DNA of 64,000 nucleotides from Methylobacterium sp. C25 (GTDB lineage: Bacteria; Pseudomonadota; Alphaproteobacteria; Rhizobiales; Beijerinckiaceae). Location of the stretch: the NCBI RefSeq assembly GCF_021352225.1, contig NZ_JAAUVI010000001.1, positions 1,150,191 to 1,214,190 on the forward strand, given 5' to 3'. Under the pieces are notes generated by a model, which saw only the letters and a program-made list of their open reading frames with translations, did no database searches and had not been told where the DNA came from. Position numbers and translations under genes: made by a program. Positions 39,768 through 48,175 of the stretch are shown here, piece by piece (position 1 is the first letter of the stretch; every line of letters begins with the position of its first letter).

Positions 39768-41003
39768 ATGTCCCTTCGCGAAGACACCAACCGCCGGGAT
39801 GACACCCGGGCCGACCCGGCGGACGAACTCGCATCGCCGATCGCGGCTGACGCTCAGCAACCGCCTGCTGTTTCGGCTTCGACCCTGCCGGCGACCTCGC
39901 CTGCCGCTGCACAGGCTCCCGTGACGCCACGCAAATCCCGCAAGAAGCTCGTGCTGCTGGCCATTCTCGCCGCAGCACTCGGCGGAGGCGGTTACGAAGG
40001 CTGGCAATGGTGGACCCTGGGACGGTTCTTCGTCTCGACGGACGATGCCTATGTCCAGGCCGATATCTCGGTGCTCGCTGCCAAGGTCTCCGGCTATCTC
40101 GATGCCGCGCCGATCGTGAACGGCCAGTCGGTGAAGAAGGGCGACGTGATCGCCCGCCTCGACGACGGTGACTACCGGCTCGCCCTCCAGGCGGCCAAGG
40201 ACAAGCTCGCCACGCAAGAGAGCACCATCGCCCGCATTGGCCGTCAGGCCGAAGCCGCCCAGGCGCAGGTCGCGCAGAGCGTGGCTCAGGTCGAGGCCTC
40301 CAAGGCCGATGCGGTGCGCGCGGCGGCCGATTACCTCCGCTCGACCCAGATGCAGGCCGACTACGTCGCCAAGTCCAAGCTCGACCAGACCAAAGCCGAC
40401 CGGGATCGCACGGAGGCCGCCGTGAAGGGCGCGCAGGCGGCCGTGATCGCGGCCAAGGCCAATGTCGACGTGCTGACCGCCCAGAAGCGCGAGGCCGAAA
40501 GCCTTGCCGGCGAGCTGCGCACGGCCGTCGACCGCGCTCAGCGCGACCTCGACTTCACTGTGATCCGCGCGCCCTTCGATGGCGTCGTCGGCAACAAGGC
40601 CGTGGAGGCTGGCGCCTATGTGCAGCCGGGCTCGCGTGTCGCCGCCCTGGTGCCGCTGCAGAGCGTGCGCGTCGATGCGAACTTCAAGGAGACGCAACTC
40701 GCCCATATGAAGCCGGGCCAGCCCGTCACGATCAGCGTCGATGCCTTCCCCGATCGCAAGATCACCGGCGAGGTCGAGTCCTTCTCGCCGGCCTCCGGCA
40801 CGCTGTTCAGCCTGCTGCCCACCGACAACGCCACCGGCAACTTCACCAAGATCGTGCAGCGCCTGCCCGTCCGCATCCGCGTGCCGGCCGACGTGGCGCG
40901 CGAGGGGCTGCTGCGGCCGGGCCTGTCGGTGGTGGTGAAGGTCGATACCCGAGGACCGGACCAGACCCAGCCCGTCCGCACCGCCGAAGCCAAGCCCGAG
41001 TAA
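39768..41003 (+). CDS. Membrane-fusion protein of a drug efflux pump (EmrA/HlyD-type)
   Basis: A 411-residue periplasmic adaptor linking an MFS pump to an outer-membrane channel. An N-terminal Pro/Ala-rich tail precedes one transmembrane segment (KLVLLAILAAALGGGGYEGW). Then come STDDAYVQADISVLAAKVSG of the biotinyl-lipoyl domain, a long helical hairpin (about residues 130-235) and VIRAPFDGVVGNKAVEAGAY. The ATG follows GGAG. Five bases before emrB, so one operon, probably repressed by the divergent TetR. Confidence 0.9.
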   Translation: MSLREDTNRRDDTRADPADELASPIAADAQQPPAVSASTLPATSPAAAQAPVTPRKSRKKLVLLAILAAALGGGGYEGWQWWTLGRFFVSTDDAYVQADISVLAAKVSGYLDAAPIVNGQSVKKGDVIARLDDGDYRLALQAAKDKLATQESTIARIGRQAEAAQAQVAQSVAQVEASKADAVRAAADYLRSTQMQADYVAKSKLDQTKADRDRTEAAVKGAQAAVIAAKANVDVLTAQKREAESLAGELRTAVDRAQRDLDFTVIRAPFDGVVGNKAVEAGAYVQPGSRVAALVPLQSVRVDANFKETQLAHMKPGQPVTISVDAFPDRKITGEVESFSPASGTLFSLLPTDNATGNFTKIVQRLPVRIRVPADVAREGLLRPGLSVVVKVDTRGPDQTQPVRTAEAKPE

Positions 41004-41008
41004 GCGCC

Positions 41009-42610
41009 ATGGCCGCTACGGCCGCGATCTCTCCCTCGGCTCCGGGCCGGCCTGCTGCGCCGGCTCGCCCTGCCGACCCGCCCATCGACAAGCGCCGCAT
41101 GGTGGCGTTCCTGTGCATGGTGTTCGGGATGTTCATGGCGATCCTGGACATCCAGATCGTCTCGGCCTCGCTCAACGAGATCCAGGCCGGCCTCGCCGCT
41201 TCCGGCGACGAGATCCCCTGGGTCCAGACCAGCTACCTCATCGCCGAGGTCATCTCGATCCCGCTCTCGGGCACGCTGTCGCGCGTGCTCTCGACGCGCT
41301 GGATGTTCGTGATCTCGGCCGCTGGCTTCACGCTGATGAGCCTGATGTGCTCCACCGCGACCTCGATCAACGAGATGATCGTCTGGCGCGCGCTGCAGGG
41401 CTTCATCGGCGGCGGCATGATTCCCACCGTCTTCGCCTCGGCCTTCACGATCTTCCCGCCCTCCAAGCGCGGCATTGTCTCGCCGATGATCGGCCTCGTC
41501 GCGACCTTGGCGCCGACCATCGGCCCGACGGTCGGCGGCTATCTCACCGACCTGTTCTCCTGGCACTGGCTGTTCCTGATCAACATCGTGCCGGGCATCT
41601 TCGTCACGGTGACGACTTGGCTGCTCGTCGATTTCGACGAGCCGAATCTGGGTCTGCTCGACAATTTCGACTGGTCCGGCCTCGCCTTCATGGCGGGATT
41701 CCTCGGCTGCCTCGAATACGTGCTCGAGGAAGGCCCCAACCACGATTGGCTTCAGGACGAGGCAGTCTTCATCTGCGCCGTGGTCTGCGGCGTCTCGGCC
41801 CTGCTGTTCTTCGCCCGCGTCTTCACCGCGCGCCAGCCGATCGTCGACCTGCGCGCATTCTCGGACCGCAACTTCGCTACTGGCTGCGTGGCGAGTTTCG
41901 TGCTCGGCATTGGCCTCTACGGGCTCACCTACCTCTATCCGGTGTTTCTGGCGCGGGTGCGCGGCTACTCGGCCTTGCAGATCGGCGAGACGATGTTCGT
42001 CTCGGGGCTGTGCATGTTCGCCACCGCGCCGATCGCCGGCCGCCTGATGGGTAAGCTCGATCCGCGGGTGATGATGGCGCTCGGCTTCTCGGGCTTCGCC
42101 CTCGGCACCTGGATCGTCACCGGGATGACCAAGGACTGGGATTTCTGGGAGTTGCTCTGGCCACAGGTTCTGCGCGGCTGCTCCCTCATGCTGTGCATGA
42201 TCCCGATCAACAACGTGGCCCTGGGCACGCTGCCGCCTGACCGCATGAAGAACGCCTCGGGCCTGTTCAACCTGACGCGCAACCTCGGGGGCGCCGTCGG
42301 CCTCGCGCTGATCAATACGGTGCTCAACGATCGTTGGGACCTGCACCTCGCCCGGCTGCACGAGCGCGTGACCTGGGCCAACGCCGCCGCGGTCGAGCGG
42401 ATGGCCTCGCTCCGGCAGAGCTTTTCCAGCTTCGGCAGCGCGGCGGACTCGATGGCGATCTCGTCGATGAACGCGCAAGTGCGCATCCAGGGCATCGTCA
42501 TGGCGTTCGAGGACGTGTTCCTCGTGCTCACGGTCCTTTTCTTGGCGATGGCCTGCGCCACCTTCCTGATCCGCAAGCCGCGGGCCGGGGCAGGCGCCGG
42601 CGGTCACTGA
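41009..42610 (+). CDS. DHA2-family MFS drug:proton antiporter (EmrB-type)
   Basis: A 533-residue inner-membrane transporter with 14 transmembrane segments. Family motifs: FLCMVFGMFMAILDIQIVSAS for the first segment, PWVQTSYLIAEVISIPLSG and RALQGFIGGGMIPTVF. The N-terminal 25 residues are Pro/Ala-rich and cytoplasmic. Together with the adaptor it would expel hydrophobic compounds. Substrates unknown. Downstream gene is convergent. Confidence 0.92.
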   Translation: MAATAAISPSAPGRPAAPARPADPPIDKRRMVAFLCMVFGMFMAILDIQIVSASLNEIQAGLAASGDEIPWVQTSYLIAEVISIPLSGTLSRVLSTRWMFVISAAGFTLMSLMCSTATSINEMIVWRALQGFIGGGMIPTVFASAFTIFPPSKRGIVSPMIGLVATLAPTIGPTVGGYLTDLFSWHWLFLINIVPGIFVTVTTWLLVDFDEPNLGLLDNFDWSGLAFMAGFLGCLEYVLEEGPNHDWLQDEAVFICAVVCGVSALLFFARVFTARQPIVDLRAFSDRNFATGCVASFVLGIGLYGLTYLYPVFLARVRGYSALQIGETMFVSGLCMFATAPIAGRLMGKLDPRVMMALGFSGFALGTWIVTGMTKDWDFWELLWPQVLRGCSLMLCMIPINNVALGTLPPDRMKNASGLFNLTRNLGGAVGLALINTVLNDRWDLHLARLHERVTWANAAAVERMASLRQSFSSFGSAADSMAISSMNAQVRIQGIVMAFEDVFLVLTVLFLAMACATFLIRKPRAGAGAGGH

Positions 42611-42623
42611 GGGAAACGGGATC

Positions 42624-43103
42624 TCAGGCGGGTCGCCGGCTGAGCCGCGGCCGCCAGATCCCGAGCACGACGTTGACCGTCGCGATGGCGAGCAGCACCC
42701 AGAGGGTGTTGCGCTCCGGGCCGAGGGTTTGGGCGAGCATCGCTGGATCGACCTTGCCCACGAGCGCTCCAGCGCTGAGGTCCGCCTCCTGCTGCATCGG
42801 CCCGAGCACGCCGACGAAGCCGCTTTCGAAGACCAGGATGCCGGTGGCGGCCTTCAGCCAGGCCCAGCCGGCATTGTGAAAGCCGCGATTCAGCGCAATC
42901 GCGAGGAGGCCCGCGATCAGCGTCAGTCCGAGCGAGGGGAAGAAGATCCAGGTGGCAATGGCGCCCATGGCACCACGCATCGCGGCATAGGCGGTGAGAT
43001 CGCTCACCGGCGGCATGGCGTTCAGCATGACGAGCAGGGACGCCATCGCCCCCATCAGCCCGATCGCCCCCATCGTGTGGAGGAATTTCAGTGAGCGCCG
43101 CAC
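42624..43103 (-). CDS. Four-helix membrane protein (DUF2269-like)
   Basis: A 159-residue protein with four hydrophobic segments: KFLHTMGAIGLMGAMASLLV, WIFFPSLGLTLIAGLLAIAL, ATGILVFESGFVG and WVLLAIATVNVVLGIWRP. The first includes KFLHTMGAIG, reminiscent of the DUF2269 family. Function unknown. It ends 14 bp from the emrB stop on the other strand; a divergent gene starts about 150 bp beyond its start. Confidence 0.7.
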   Translation of the reverse strand: MRRSLKFLHTMGAIGLMGAMASLLVMLNAMPPVSDLTAYAAMRGAMGAIATWIFFPSLGLTLIAGLLAIALNRGFHNAGWAWLKAATGILVFESGFVGVLGPMQQEADLSAGALVGKVDPAMLAQTLGPERNTLWVLLAIATVNVVLGIWRPRLSRRPA

Positions 43104-43250
43104 TGCGCCTCGCCAACCGGCCCGGAACGGGCGGGTCGTAGCTTAGCGCATCGCTCGCGACCGAGGTAGCCGACGGCCGCGCGTAACCATTTCGCAGGTG
43201 CAGCGTAAACCATGCTGCCGACGCGAATGCCGGCGCATTGGAGATGTGTG

Positions 43251-44018
43251 ATGGATCGCCGGGACTTCCTTGGATTGCTGGCCGCAGCTGGTGCTGCCGG
43301 CTCATTCGGTATCGAGCCCGCATGGGCAGCCTCGCCTCCGACCGCACGCAATGTCGTGCTGGTTCACGGGCTTTTCGCGGATGGTTCTTGCTGGACCGAC
43401 GTCATCGCCCGGCTCCAGGGCAATGGACTCAACGTCACCGCGGTTCAGAACCCGCTGACGACGCTCGAGGAATCGGTGGCTGCAGTGCAGCGCGTTCTGG
43501 CGCAGCAGGACGGTCCGACGGTGCTGGTCGGTCATTCCTTCGCTGGCATGATCGTCTCGGAAGCCGGTGTCGATCCGAAGGTCTCGGCCGTGGTCTACGT
43601 CGCAGCCCGTGCGCCGGATGCCGGTGAGGACTACCCGGCGCTCGCCAAAACGTATCCGACCCCGCCGGCTTCAGCAGGCATCGTTTTCGACGGGGAGTAT
43701 GGCCGCCTGACCCAAGAGGCCTTCCTGCGCGACTTCGCAGGCGATGTGCCCGAAGCGCGGGCGAGAGTGCTCTATGCGGTGCAGGAACCGTTCCGGAAGA
43801 GCCTGATCGCAGGCAAGACGACCCAGGCGGCCTGGCGCTCCAAGCCGAGCTACTACGCCGTTTCGACCGAAGACCGGACCATCAATCCCGATCTGCAGCG
43901 CTTCATGGCCAAGCGCATGAACGCCACGACCATCGAAGTGAAGGCGAGCCACGTCTCGCTGATCTCGCAGCCCGATACGATCGCGGCGCTCATCCTGAAA
44001 GCGACGGGTCGGGGATGA
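43251..44018 (+). CDS. Tat-exported alpha/beta hydrolase
   Basis: A 255-residue esterase-like enzyme. The signal MDRRDFLGLLAAAGAAGSFG has the twin-arginine pattern. The hydrolase core shows NVVLVHGLFADGSCW for the oxyanion hole, the nucleophile Ser in VLVGHSFAGMIVSEAG, and His in KASHVSLISQP. The ATG follows GGAG. It resembles the salicylate esterase / EstC-like group common in Hyphomicrobiales. Substrate unknown. A broken DoxX-family gene follows after four bases. Confidence 0.88.
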   Translation: MDRRDFLGLLAAAGAAGSFGIEPAWAASPPTARNVVLVHGLFADGSCWTDVIARLQGNGLNVTAVQNPLTTLEESVAAVQRVLAQQDGPTVLVGHSFAGMIVSEAGVDPKVSAVVYVAARAPDAGEDYPALAKTYPTPPASAGIVFDGEYGRLTQEAFLRDFAGDVPEARARVLYAVQEPFRKSLIAGKTTQAAWRSKPSYYAVSTEDRTINPDLQRFMAKRMNATTIEVKASHVSLISQPDTIAALILKATGRG

Positions 44019-44022
44019 CGGC

Positions 44023-44469
44023 ATGACGAGCCTGCTCGCGATCCGCTCCATCTTGATGCGCTGGGCACCCGTGCCGGTACGGCTGATCGTCGGATACGGC
44101 TTCCTGGCGCATGGCGTTGCCAAGGCGGCTCGCGGCTAAGATGCCTTTCCGGCTCTCGTCGGTGCGATGGGATTGCCGTTCCCGCACGTGCTCGGCTGGA
44201 TGACCATCCTCGTCGAAATCGTCGGCGGCTTGGCGATCCTGGCCAGTGCGTTGGTGCCGCTGGCCAGCTTACCGATGGCTGTCGCGCTCGCGGTGGCCAT
44301 CGTTACCGTGCACCTTCCCTACGGCTTCAGCTCGATCAAGCTGCAGGCGGTGACGGCGAACGGGGCGAGCTTCGGCCAGCCGGGCTACGAGACCGACCTG
44401 CTCTACCTCGCCGGGCTGGCCACGCTCGTGCTGGGTGGTGCGGGCCTTTTTCGGTCGATGGTTGGTTGA
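44023..44469 (+). pseudogene. DoxX-family membrane protein interrupted by in-frame stop
   Basis: From the ATG at 44023 one frame reads MRWAPVPVRLIVGYGFLAHG then VAKAARG, a TAA stop at 44137-44139, and then continues DAFPALVGAMGLPFPHVLGW and three more hydrophobic segments to 44469. Both halves match the DoxX family and are in the same frame, so a single nonsense change (for example TCA to TAA) splits it. A restart at ATG 44167 could make a shorter protein lacking the first segment. A sequencing error is not excluded. It sits four bases after the hydrolase. Confidence 0.82.
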
Positions 44470-44506
44470 GCAGGCGCCTCGGCCCGTCCCATCGCGGCGT
44501 GGTGGC

Positions 44507-45892
44507 CTAGCCCACGCCCACCGGATGCTTCGTCACCGCGGGCGTCCGCATCGTCACCAGCTCCTCGCCGGCTGTGGGGTGCACGGCGATGGTGCGGTCG
44601 AAATCAGCCTTCGTCGCGCCCATGGTGACCGCGATGCCGACGGCCTGAATGATCTCGCCGGCATCGTGGCCGAGGACGTGCACACCGACGACGCGGTCGC
44701 TAGCCTTGTCCACTAGCATTTTCATCAGCATGCGCTCGTCGCGGCCCGACAGCGTCGCCTTCATCGGGCGGAAGCTGGAGCGGTAGACGTCGATCTCGCC
44801 GAAGCACTTACGTGCCACGTCCTCGTTGTGGCCGACCACGCCGATCTCGGGTGTCGAGAATACCGCCGTCGGGATCAAGCGGTGGTCGACGCACCAGGGC
44901 TTGTTGCCGAAAACCGTATCGGCGAAGGCGTGGCCCTCGCGGATGGCGATCGGCGTCAGCGCCGCGCGGCCGGTGACGTCACCCACCGCGTAGATCGAGG
45001 GCACCGAGGTCTGCGAGTACTCGTCGACGGGGATTGCGCCGTTCGGCTTGATCGTGATGCCGACCTTTTCCAGGCCGAGGCCGTCGACGTTCGGACGCCG
45101 CCCGGTCGCCGCGAGGACGCAATCGACCGTCAGGATCTCGCCGTCACTCAGTGTCGCGCGGATCGCGCCGCCGTCACGTTCGAGCCGATCGACGGTGCGC
45201 CCGAGCCGCAGATCCATCCGTTTGGCATAGGCTTCGCCCAGCGCGTCGCGGATCTCGTCATCGAAACCGCGCAGCAGCTTGTCGCCCCGGTGGAGCAGTG
45301 TAGTCTTGCTGCCGAGTCCAGCGAAGACGCCGGCAAATTCGACTGCAATGTAGCCGCCGCCGATGACCAGGATGCGATCGGGCCGCCGTTCCAGCTCGAA
45401 GACACCGTTGGAATCGATGCCGAGCTCACCGCCGGGAATCATCGGCTCGTTCGACGGCGCGGCGCCCACAGCGATCAGGATCTTTCGAGCACGGATCAGT
45501 CGGCCCGAATGGCAGAGCCGCACTGTGTGCGGGTCTTCGATCGCCGCGCGCTCGGCCACCACCTCCACGCCGCTGCCGGCGAGGGTGCGGCCGTAGACGC
45601 CTTCGAGCCGGGTCACCTCGGCATCACGGCGCTGCTTCAGCTTGGCCCAGTCGAAGCTCGGATGGCCGACCTCCCAGCCGAAGCCTGCAGCGTCCTCGAA
45701 CTCCTCCGAAAAGCGGCTGGCATAAACCATGAGCTTTTTGGGCACGCAGCCCCGGATCACGCAGGTGCCGCCGAGGCGGTATTCTTCCGCCAGCATCACC
45801 CGGGCGCCGTGGGTGGCTGCGATCCGTGCCGCACGCACGCCGCCGGAGCCGCCGCCGATGACGAAGAGATCCGTGTCGAAGGTCTCGCTCAT
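44507..45892 (-). CDS. gor: Glutathione-disulfide reductase
   Basis: NADPH-dependent flavoenzyme that keeps glutathione reduced, 461 residues. The redox Cys pair is GGTCVIRGCVPKKLMVY; FAD site GGGSGGVRAARIAATHGA; NADPH site VIGGGYIAVEFAGVFAGLG; C-terminal catalytic His/Glu in AVHPTAGEELVTM. Last gene of the minus-strand rpiA-DUF2059-gor set, 31 bp after DUF2059, an order I know from other Hyphomicrobiales. Confidence 0.95.
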   Translation of the reverse strand: MSETFDTDLFVIGGGSGGVRAARIAATHGARVMLAEEYRLGGTCVIRGCVPKKLMVYASRFSEEFEDAAGFGWEVGHPSFDWAKLKQRRDAEVTRLEGVYGRTLAGSGVEVVAERAAIEDPHTVRLCHSGRLIRARKILIAVGAAPSNEPMIPGGELGIDSNGVFELERRPDRILVIGGGYIAVEFAGVFAGLGSKTTLLHRGDKLLRGFDDEIRDALGEAYAKRMDLRLGRTVDRLERDGGAIRATLSDGEILTVDCVLAATGRRPNVDGLGLEKVGITIKPNGAIPVDEYSQTSVPSIYAVGDVTGRAALTPIAIREGHAFADTVFGNKPWCVDHRLIPTAVFSTPEIGVVGHNEDVARKCFGEIDVYRSSFRPMKATLSGRDERMLMKMLVDKASDRVVGVHVLGHDAGEIIQAVGIAVTMGATKADFDRTIAVHPTAGEELVTMRTPAVTKHPVGVG

Positions 45893-45923
45893 GCTGATCC
45901 GCTTTGAAGGAGGGAGACACTGA

Positions 45924-46499
45924 CTACTGGAGCTGGTGGCCGCGCTTGCCCATCTCCGCGCGCACGCGGATCATCATGTATTCCGAAACTTCCTGGGTCC
46001 AATCCTGCATGGCGCCCACCAACTCGTCGAGCACCTGCGGCTGCGTCTCGACGTAACGCTTGCCCGACGGCGAGCGGAAGAAGGTCACGATGTCTTGCAG
46101 CTCCGGCTCGCTCAGGCGGCGCGCATAGATCTGCGCCGCGACGTTGATCATGCGCTGCTTCTGCAGTTCCATTTCGGGTTGCAGGCCCTTGATGACCTCG
46201 TCGAGATCCTTGCTCAGCTCGGGCCGGGTCACGGAGTTCTTCTTGATCTGCTCGGCGAGCGCCGGGATGATCGAGTCGAACGAACGCGCGATGCCGGAAT
46301 TGAACATGACCTCGCGGGCGAGCGCGATGTGGTTGTCGCTGGCCGCAGGCTGGTTCTGAGCTGCCGGAGGCGCCGCCGGCTTCGCGGCCGGGGGTTTTGT
46401 GGCAGGCTGCTCGGCGAGCGCGGCCGGCGCGAGCAGCGTGGCGCCGACGAGCGCCGCTCCGAGCAGACGGGCGGCCAGGGCGTCGAGGCGGCGGGACAT
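45924..46499 (-). CDS. Secreted DUF2059 protein
   Basis: A 191-residue protein with a signal peptide (ALAARLLGAALVGATLLAPA), a Pro/Ala-rich linker (KPPAAKPAAPPAAQNQPAAS) and an all-helical DUF2059 domain ending RLSEPELQDIVTFFRSPSG. The start is the ATG at 46499; a longer frame would overlap rpiA. Likely periplasmic, function unknown. Sits between rpiA and gor. Confidence 0.85.
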   Translation of the reverse strand: MSRRLDALAARLLGAALVGATLLAPAALAEQPATKPPAAKPAAPPAAQNQPAASDNHIALAREVMFNSGIARSFDSIIPALAEQIKKNSVTRPELSKDLDEVIKGLQPEMELQKQRMINVAAQIYARRLSEPELQDIVTFFRSPSGKRYVETQPQVLDELVGAMQDWTQEVSEYMMIRVRAEMGKRGHQLQ

Positions 46500-46546
46500 G
46501 GACAGCGCTCCGGAGGCTTGTCGGAAATCGGATCGTTGAAGATGAA

Positions 46547-47257
46547 TCACGGGTTACCGAGCACCGTCACTACGGCTTCGTCGCCGCAGGCTTCGGCGAG
46601 GATCGCGCCGCTGGCGAGGCCGATAAACAGGCCATGCTCGACGACGCCGGGCACCGCCCAGAGCGCCGCGGACAGCCGCTCGGGATCGGGGATCGCTTCG
46701 AGTCTCGCATCGACGATGGCGTGGCCGCCATCGGTGACGAAGGGCTGCCCGCCCGAGGCTTTTCTCAGTGTCAGCTCACCCGCGCAGCCGGCAGCCTCGA
46801 TTGCCTTCTGAACCGCCTTGAAGGTGGCGCCGAAGCCAAACAGGTTCACCTCGACCGGCAGCGGGAAGGCGCCGAGCGTCGCAACGTGCTTGGCGGAATC
46901 CGCAATCACGACCATGCGACGGCTGGCATACGCGACGATCTTTTCGCGGAGCAGTGCGCCGCCGCCACCCTTGATCAAGCGGAGATTGCCGTCGAGTTCG
47001 TCGGCGCCGTCGATGGTGAGGTCGAGCTCCGGGCATTCCTCCAGGCTGGTCAGCCGGATCCCTTCAGCTTCGCAGGCCGCGCGCGTCGCCTCCGAGGTCG
47101 GTACGCCGATCACGTCGAGGCCGGCGCGGACCCGCTCGCCGAGAAGCAGGATGAAGGCGTTGGCGGTGGTGCCGGTGCCGATCCCGAGTCGCATCCCGTC
47201 CGTGACGAGATCGACGGCGCGGGCCGCGGCCGCGCGGCGCAGATCAGGGCCGCTCAC
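46547..47257 (-). CDS. rpiA: Ribose-5-phosphate isomerase A
   Basis: Interconverts ribose-5-phosphate and ribulose-5-phosphate in the pentose phosphate pathway, 236 residues from the GTG at 47257. Motifs: [14 protein letters not shown], catalytic Asp/Glu in [12 protein letters not shown], and [17 protein letters not shown]. The earlier in-frame ATG adds 28 Arg-rich residues that do not fit the family. First of the three-gene set rpiA-DUF2059-gor; with zwf at 17 kb it would supply NADPH and pentoses. Confidence 0.94.
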   Translation of the reverse strand: MSGPDLRRAAAARAVDLVTDGMRLGIGTGTTANAFILLLGERVRAGLDVIGVPTSEATRAACEAEGIRLTSLEECPELDLTIDGADELDGNLRLIKGGGGALLREKIVAYASRRMVVIADSAKHVATLGAFPLPVEVNLFGFGATFKAVQKAIEAAGCAGELTLRKASGGQPFVTDGGHAIVDARLEAIPDPERLSAALWAVPGVVEHGLFIGLASGAILAEACGDEAVVTVLGNP

Positions 47258-47414
47258 GCGGCCGTCCGGGGAATCGCGGAGAAAGAAAGGGCGTGCATGC
47301 GCGTGCTCACGAACTCGGCGCGAGCCCCTAGCACGCCTCACGGTCCTCGCAAACGCGGCCCGTTACGCGGATCGGCCGTTCTAACGAGAGAACGTCGATC
47401 GGTGGCGTCCGGCA

Positions 47415-47885
47415 TCAGGGGCGGCCGCCCTGTGGTGGCGTCACGCTCGGTGCGGTGCGTGCGGCAGGCGCGGCAGGCACGGGATTGGTGGAGCCGGCCG
47501 GCGGCGGGTTGGTCTGCGGCGTGCAGACCACGAGTTCTTCCCGCACCTGAACGTAACAGATGCTCATCTCGCCGGTGCGGTAGTTGACCCGGAAGACACC
47601 GGCCTCGCGGGTGTGCCGCGAGGCAATCAGGCCATACTCGGCCGGGGCCTGGGCGCCCGCACCCTCGCCAGCGGGAAAGCACAGGGTGACGCCGACATTG
47701 TCGTCGCGCAGGCCGTACTGGCAGGAGGTGACCTCGCCGGTGGAGCGGTCGACGCGATAGACCCGATTCAGGTCGATCTGCGGCGCGGGCACAAATTCGT
47801 AGGGACCGGCGGCAAGGGCAGGCAGGCCAGCGTTGCAAAAGATGAGAGCGGCGAGCGCGGTTCGAGGCGAGAGGCAGGCTGGCAT
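47415..47885 (-). CDS. Small secreted Pro-rich hypothetical protein
   Basis: A 156-residue protein with a signal peptide (LSPRTALAALIFCNAGLPAL). The mature domain has Cys-containing repeats: TGEVTSCQYGLRDDNVGVTL and TGEMSICYVQVREELVVC, each after a basic Val-rich stretch, suggesting two similar beta units with disulfides. The tail is Pro/Ala-rich. Function unknown. 157 bp upstream of rpiA on the same strand, so possibly co-transcribed. Confidence 0.65.
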   Translation of the reverse strand: MPACLSPRTALAALIFCNAGLPALAAGPYEFVPAPQIDLNRVYRVDRSTGEVTSCQYGLRDDNVGVTLCFPAGEGAGAQAPAEYGLIASRHTREAGVFRVNYRTGEMSICYVQVREELVVCTPQTNPPPAGSTNPVPAAPAARTAPSVTPPQGGRP

Positions 47886-48175
47886 GGCCGGTGACCCTGT
47901 CACGGGAAAAGCATCCCTGGAACAGGACCCGATTATGGTTAACGAAATCCTGCGAAGCGCGGGCGAACGAAAGGTACGGATCGCCGTTCGTGAGGGAAAG
48001 CGGCTGAGTCCGGCGGGAGGAGCAAAATGGGGGCAAATTGCCGCCATCCTTCTGTCTCAGTACTCGAATGATAGGGCCAACGCGGCCTTGGCCCTTCATT
48101 CGTGTGGGTGGCCAGGTCGACAGCGCGCAACGTCACAGCGTGGCCGAAGTTTATCCGGACCGACCGTCACCGATC

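Noticed and set aside
40616-42607. 663-residue frame opposite the efflux pump genes
   Set aside because: Shadow frame rich in Glu, Arg, His; covers two well-supported plus-strand genes.
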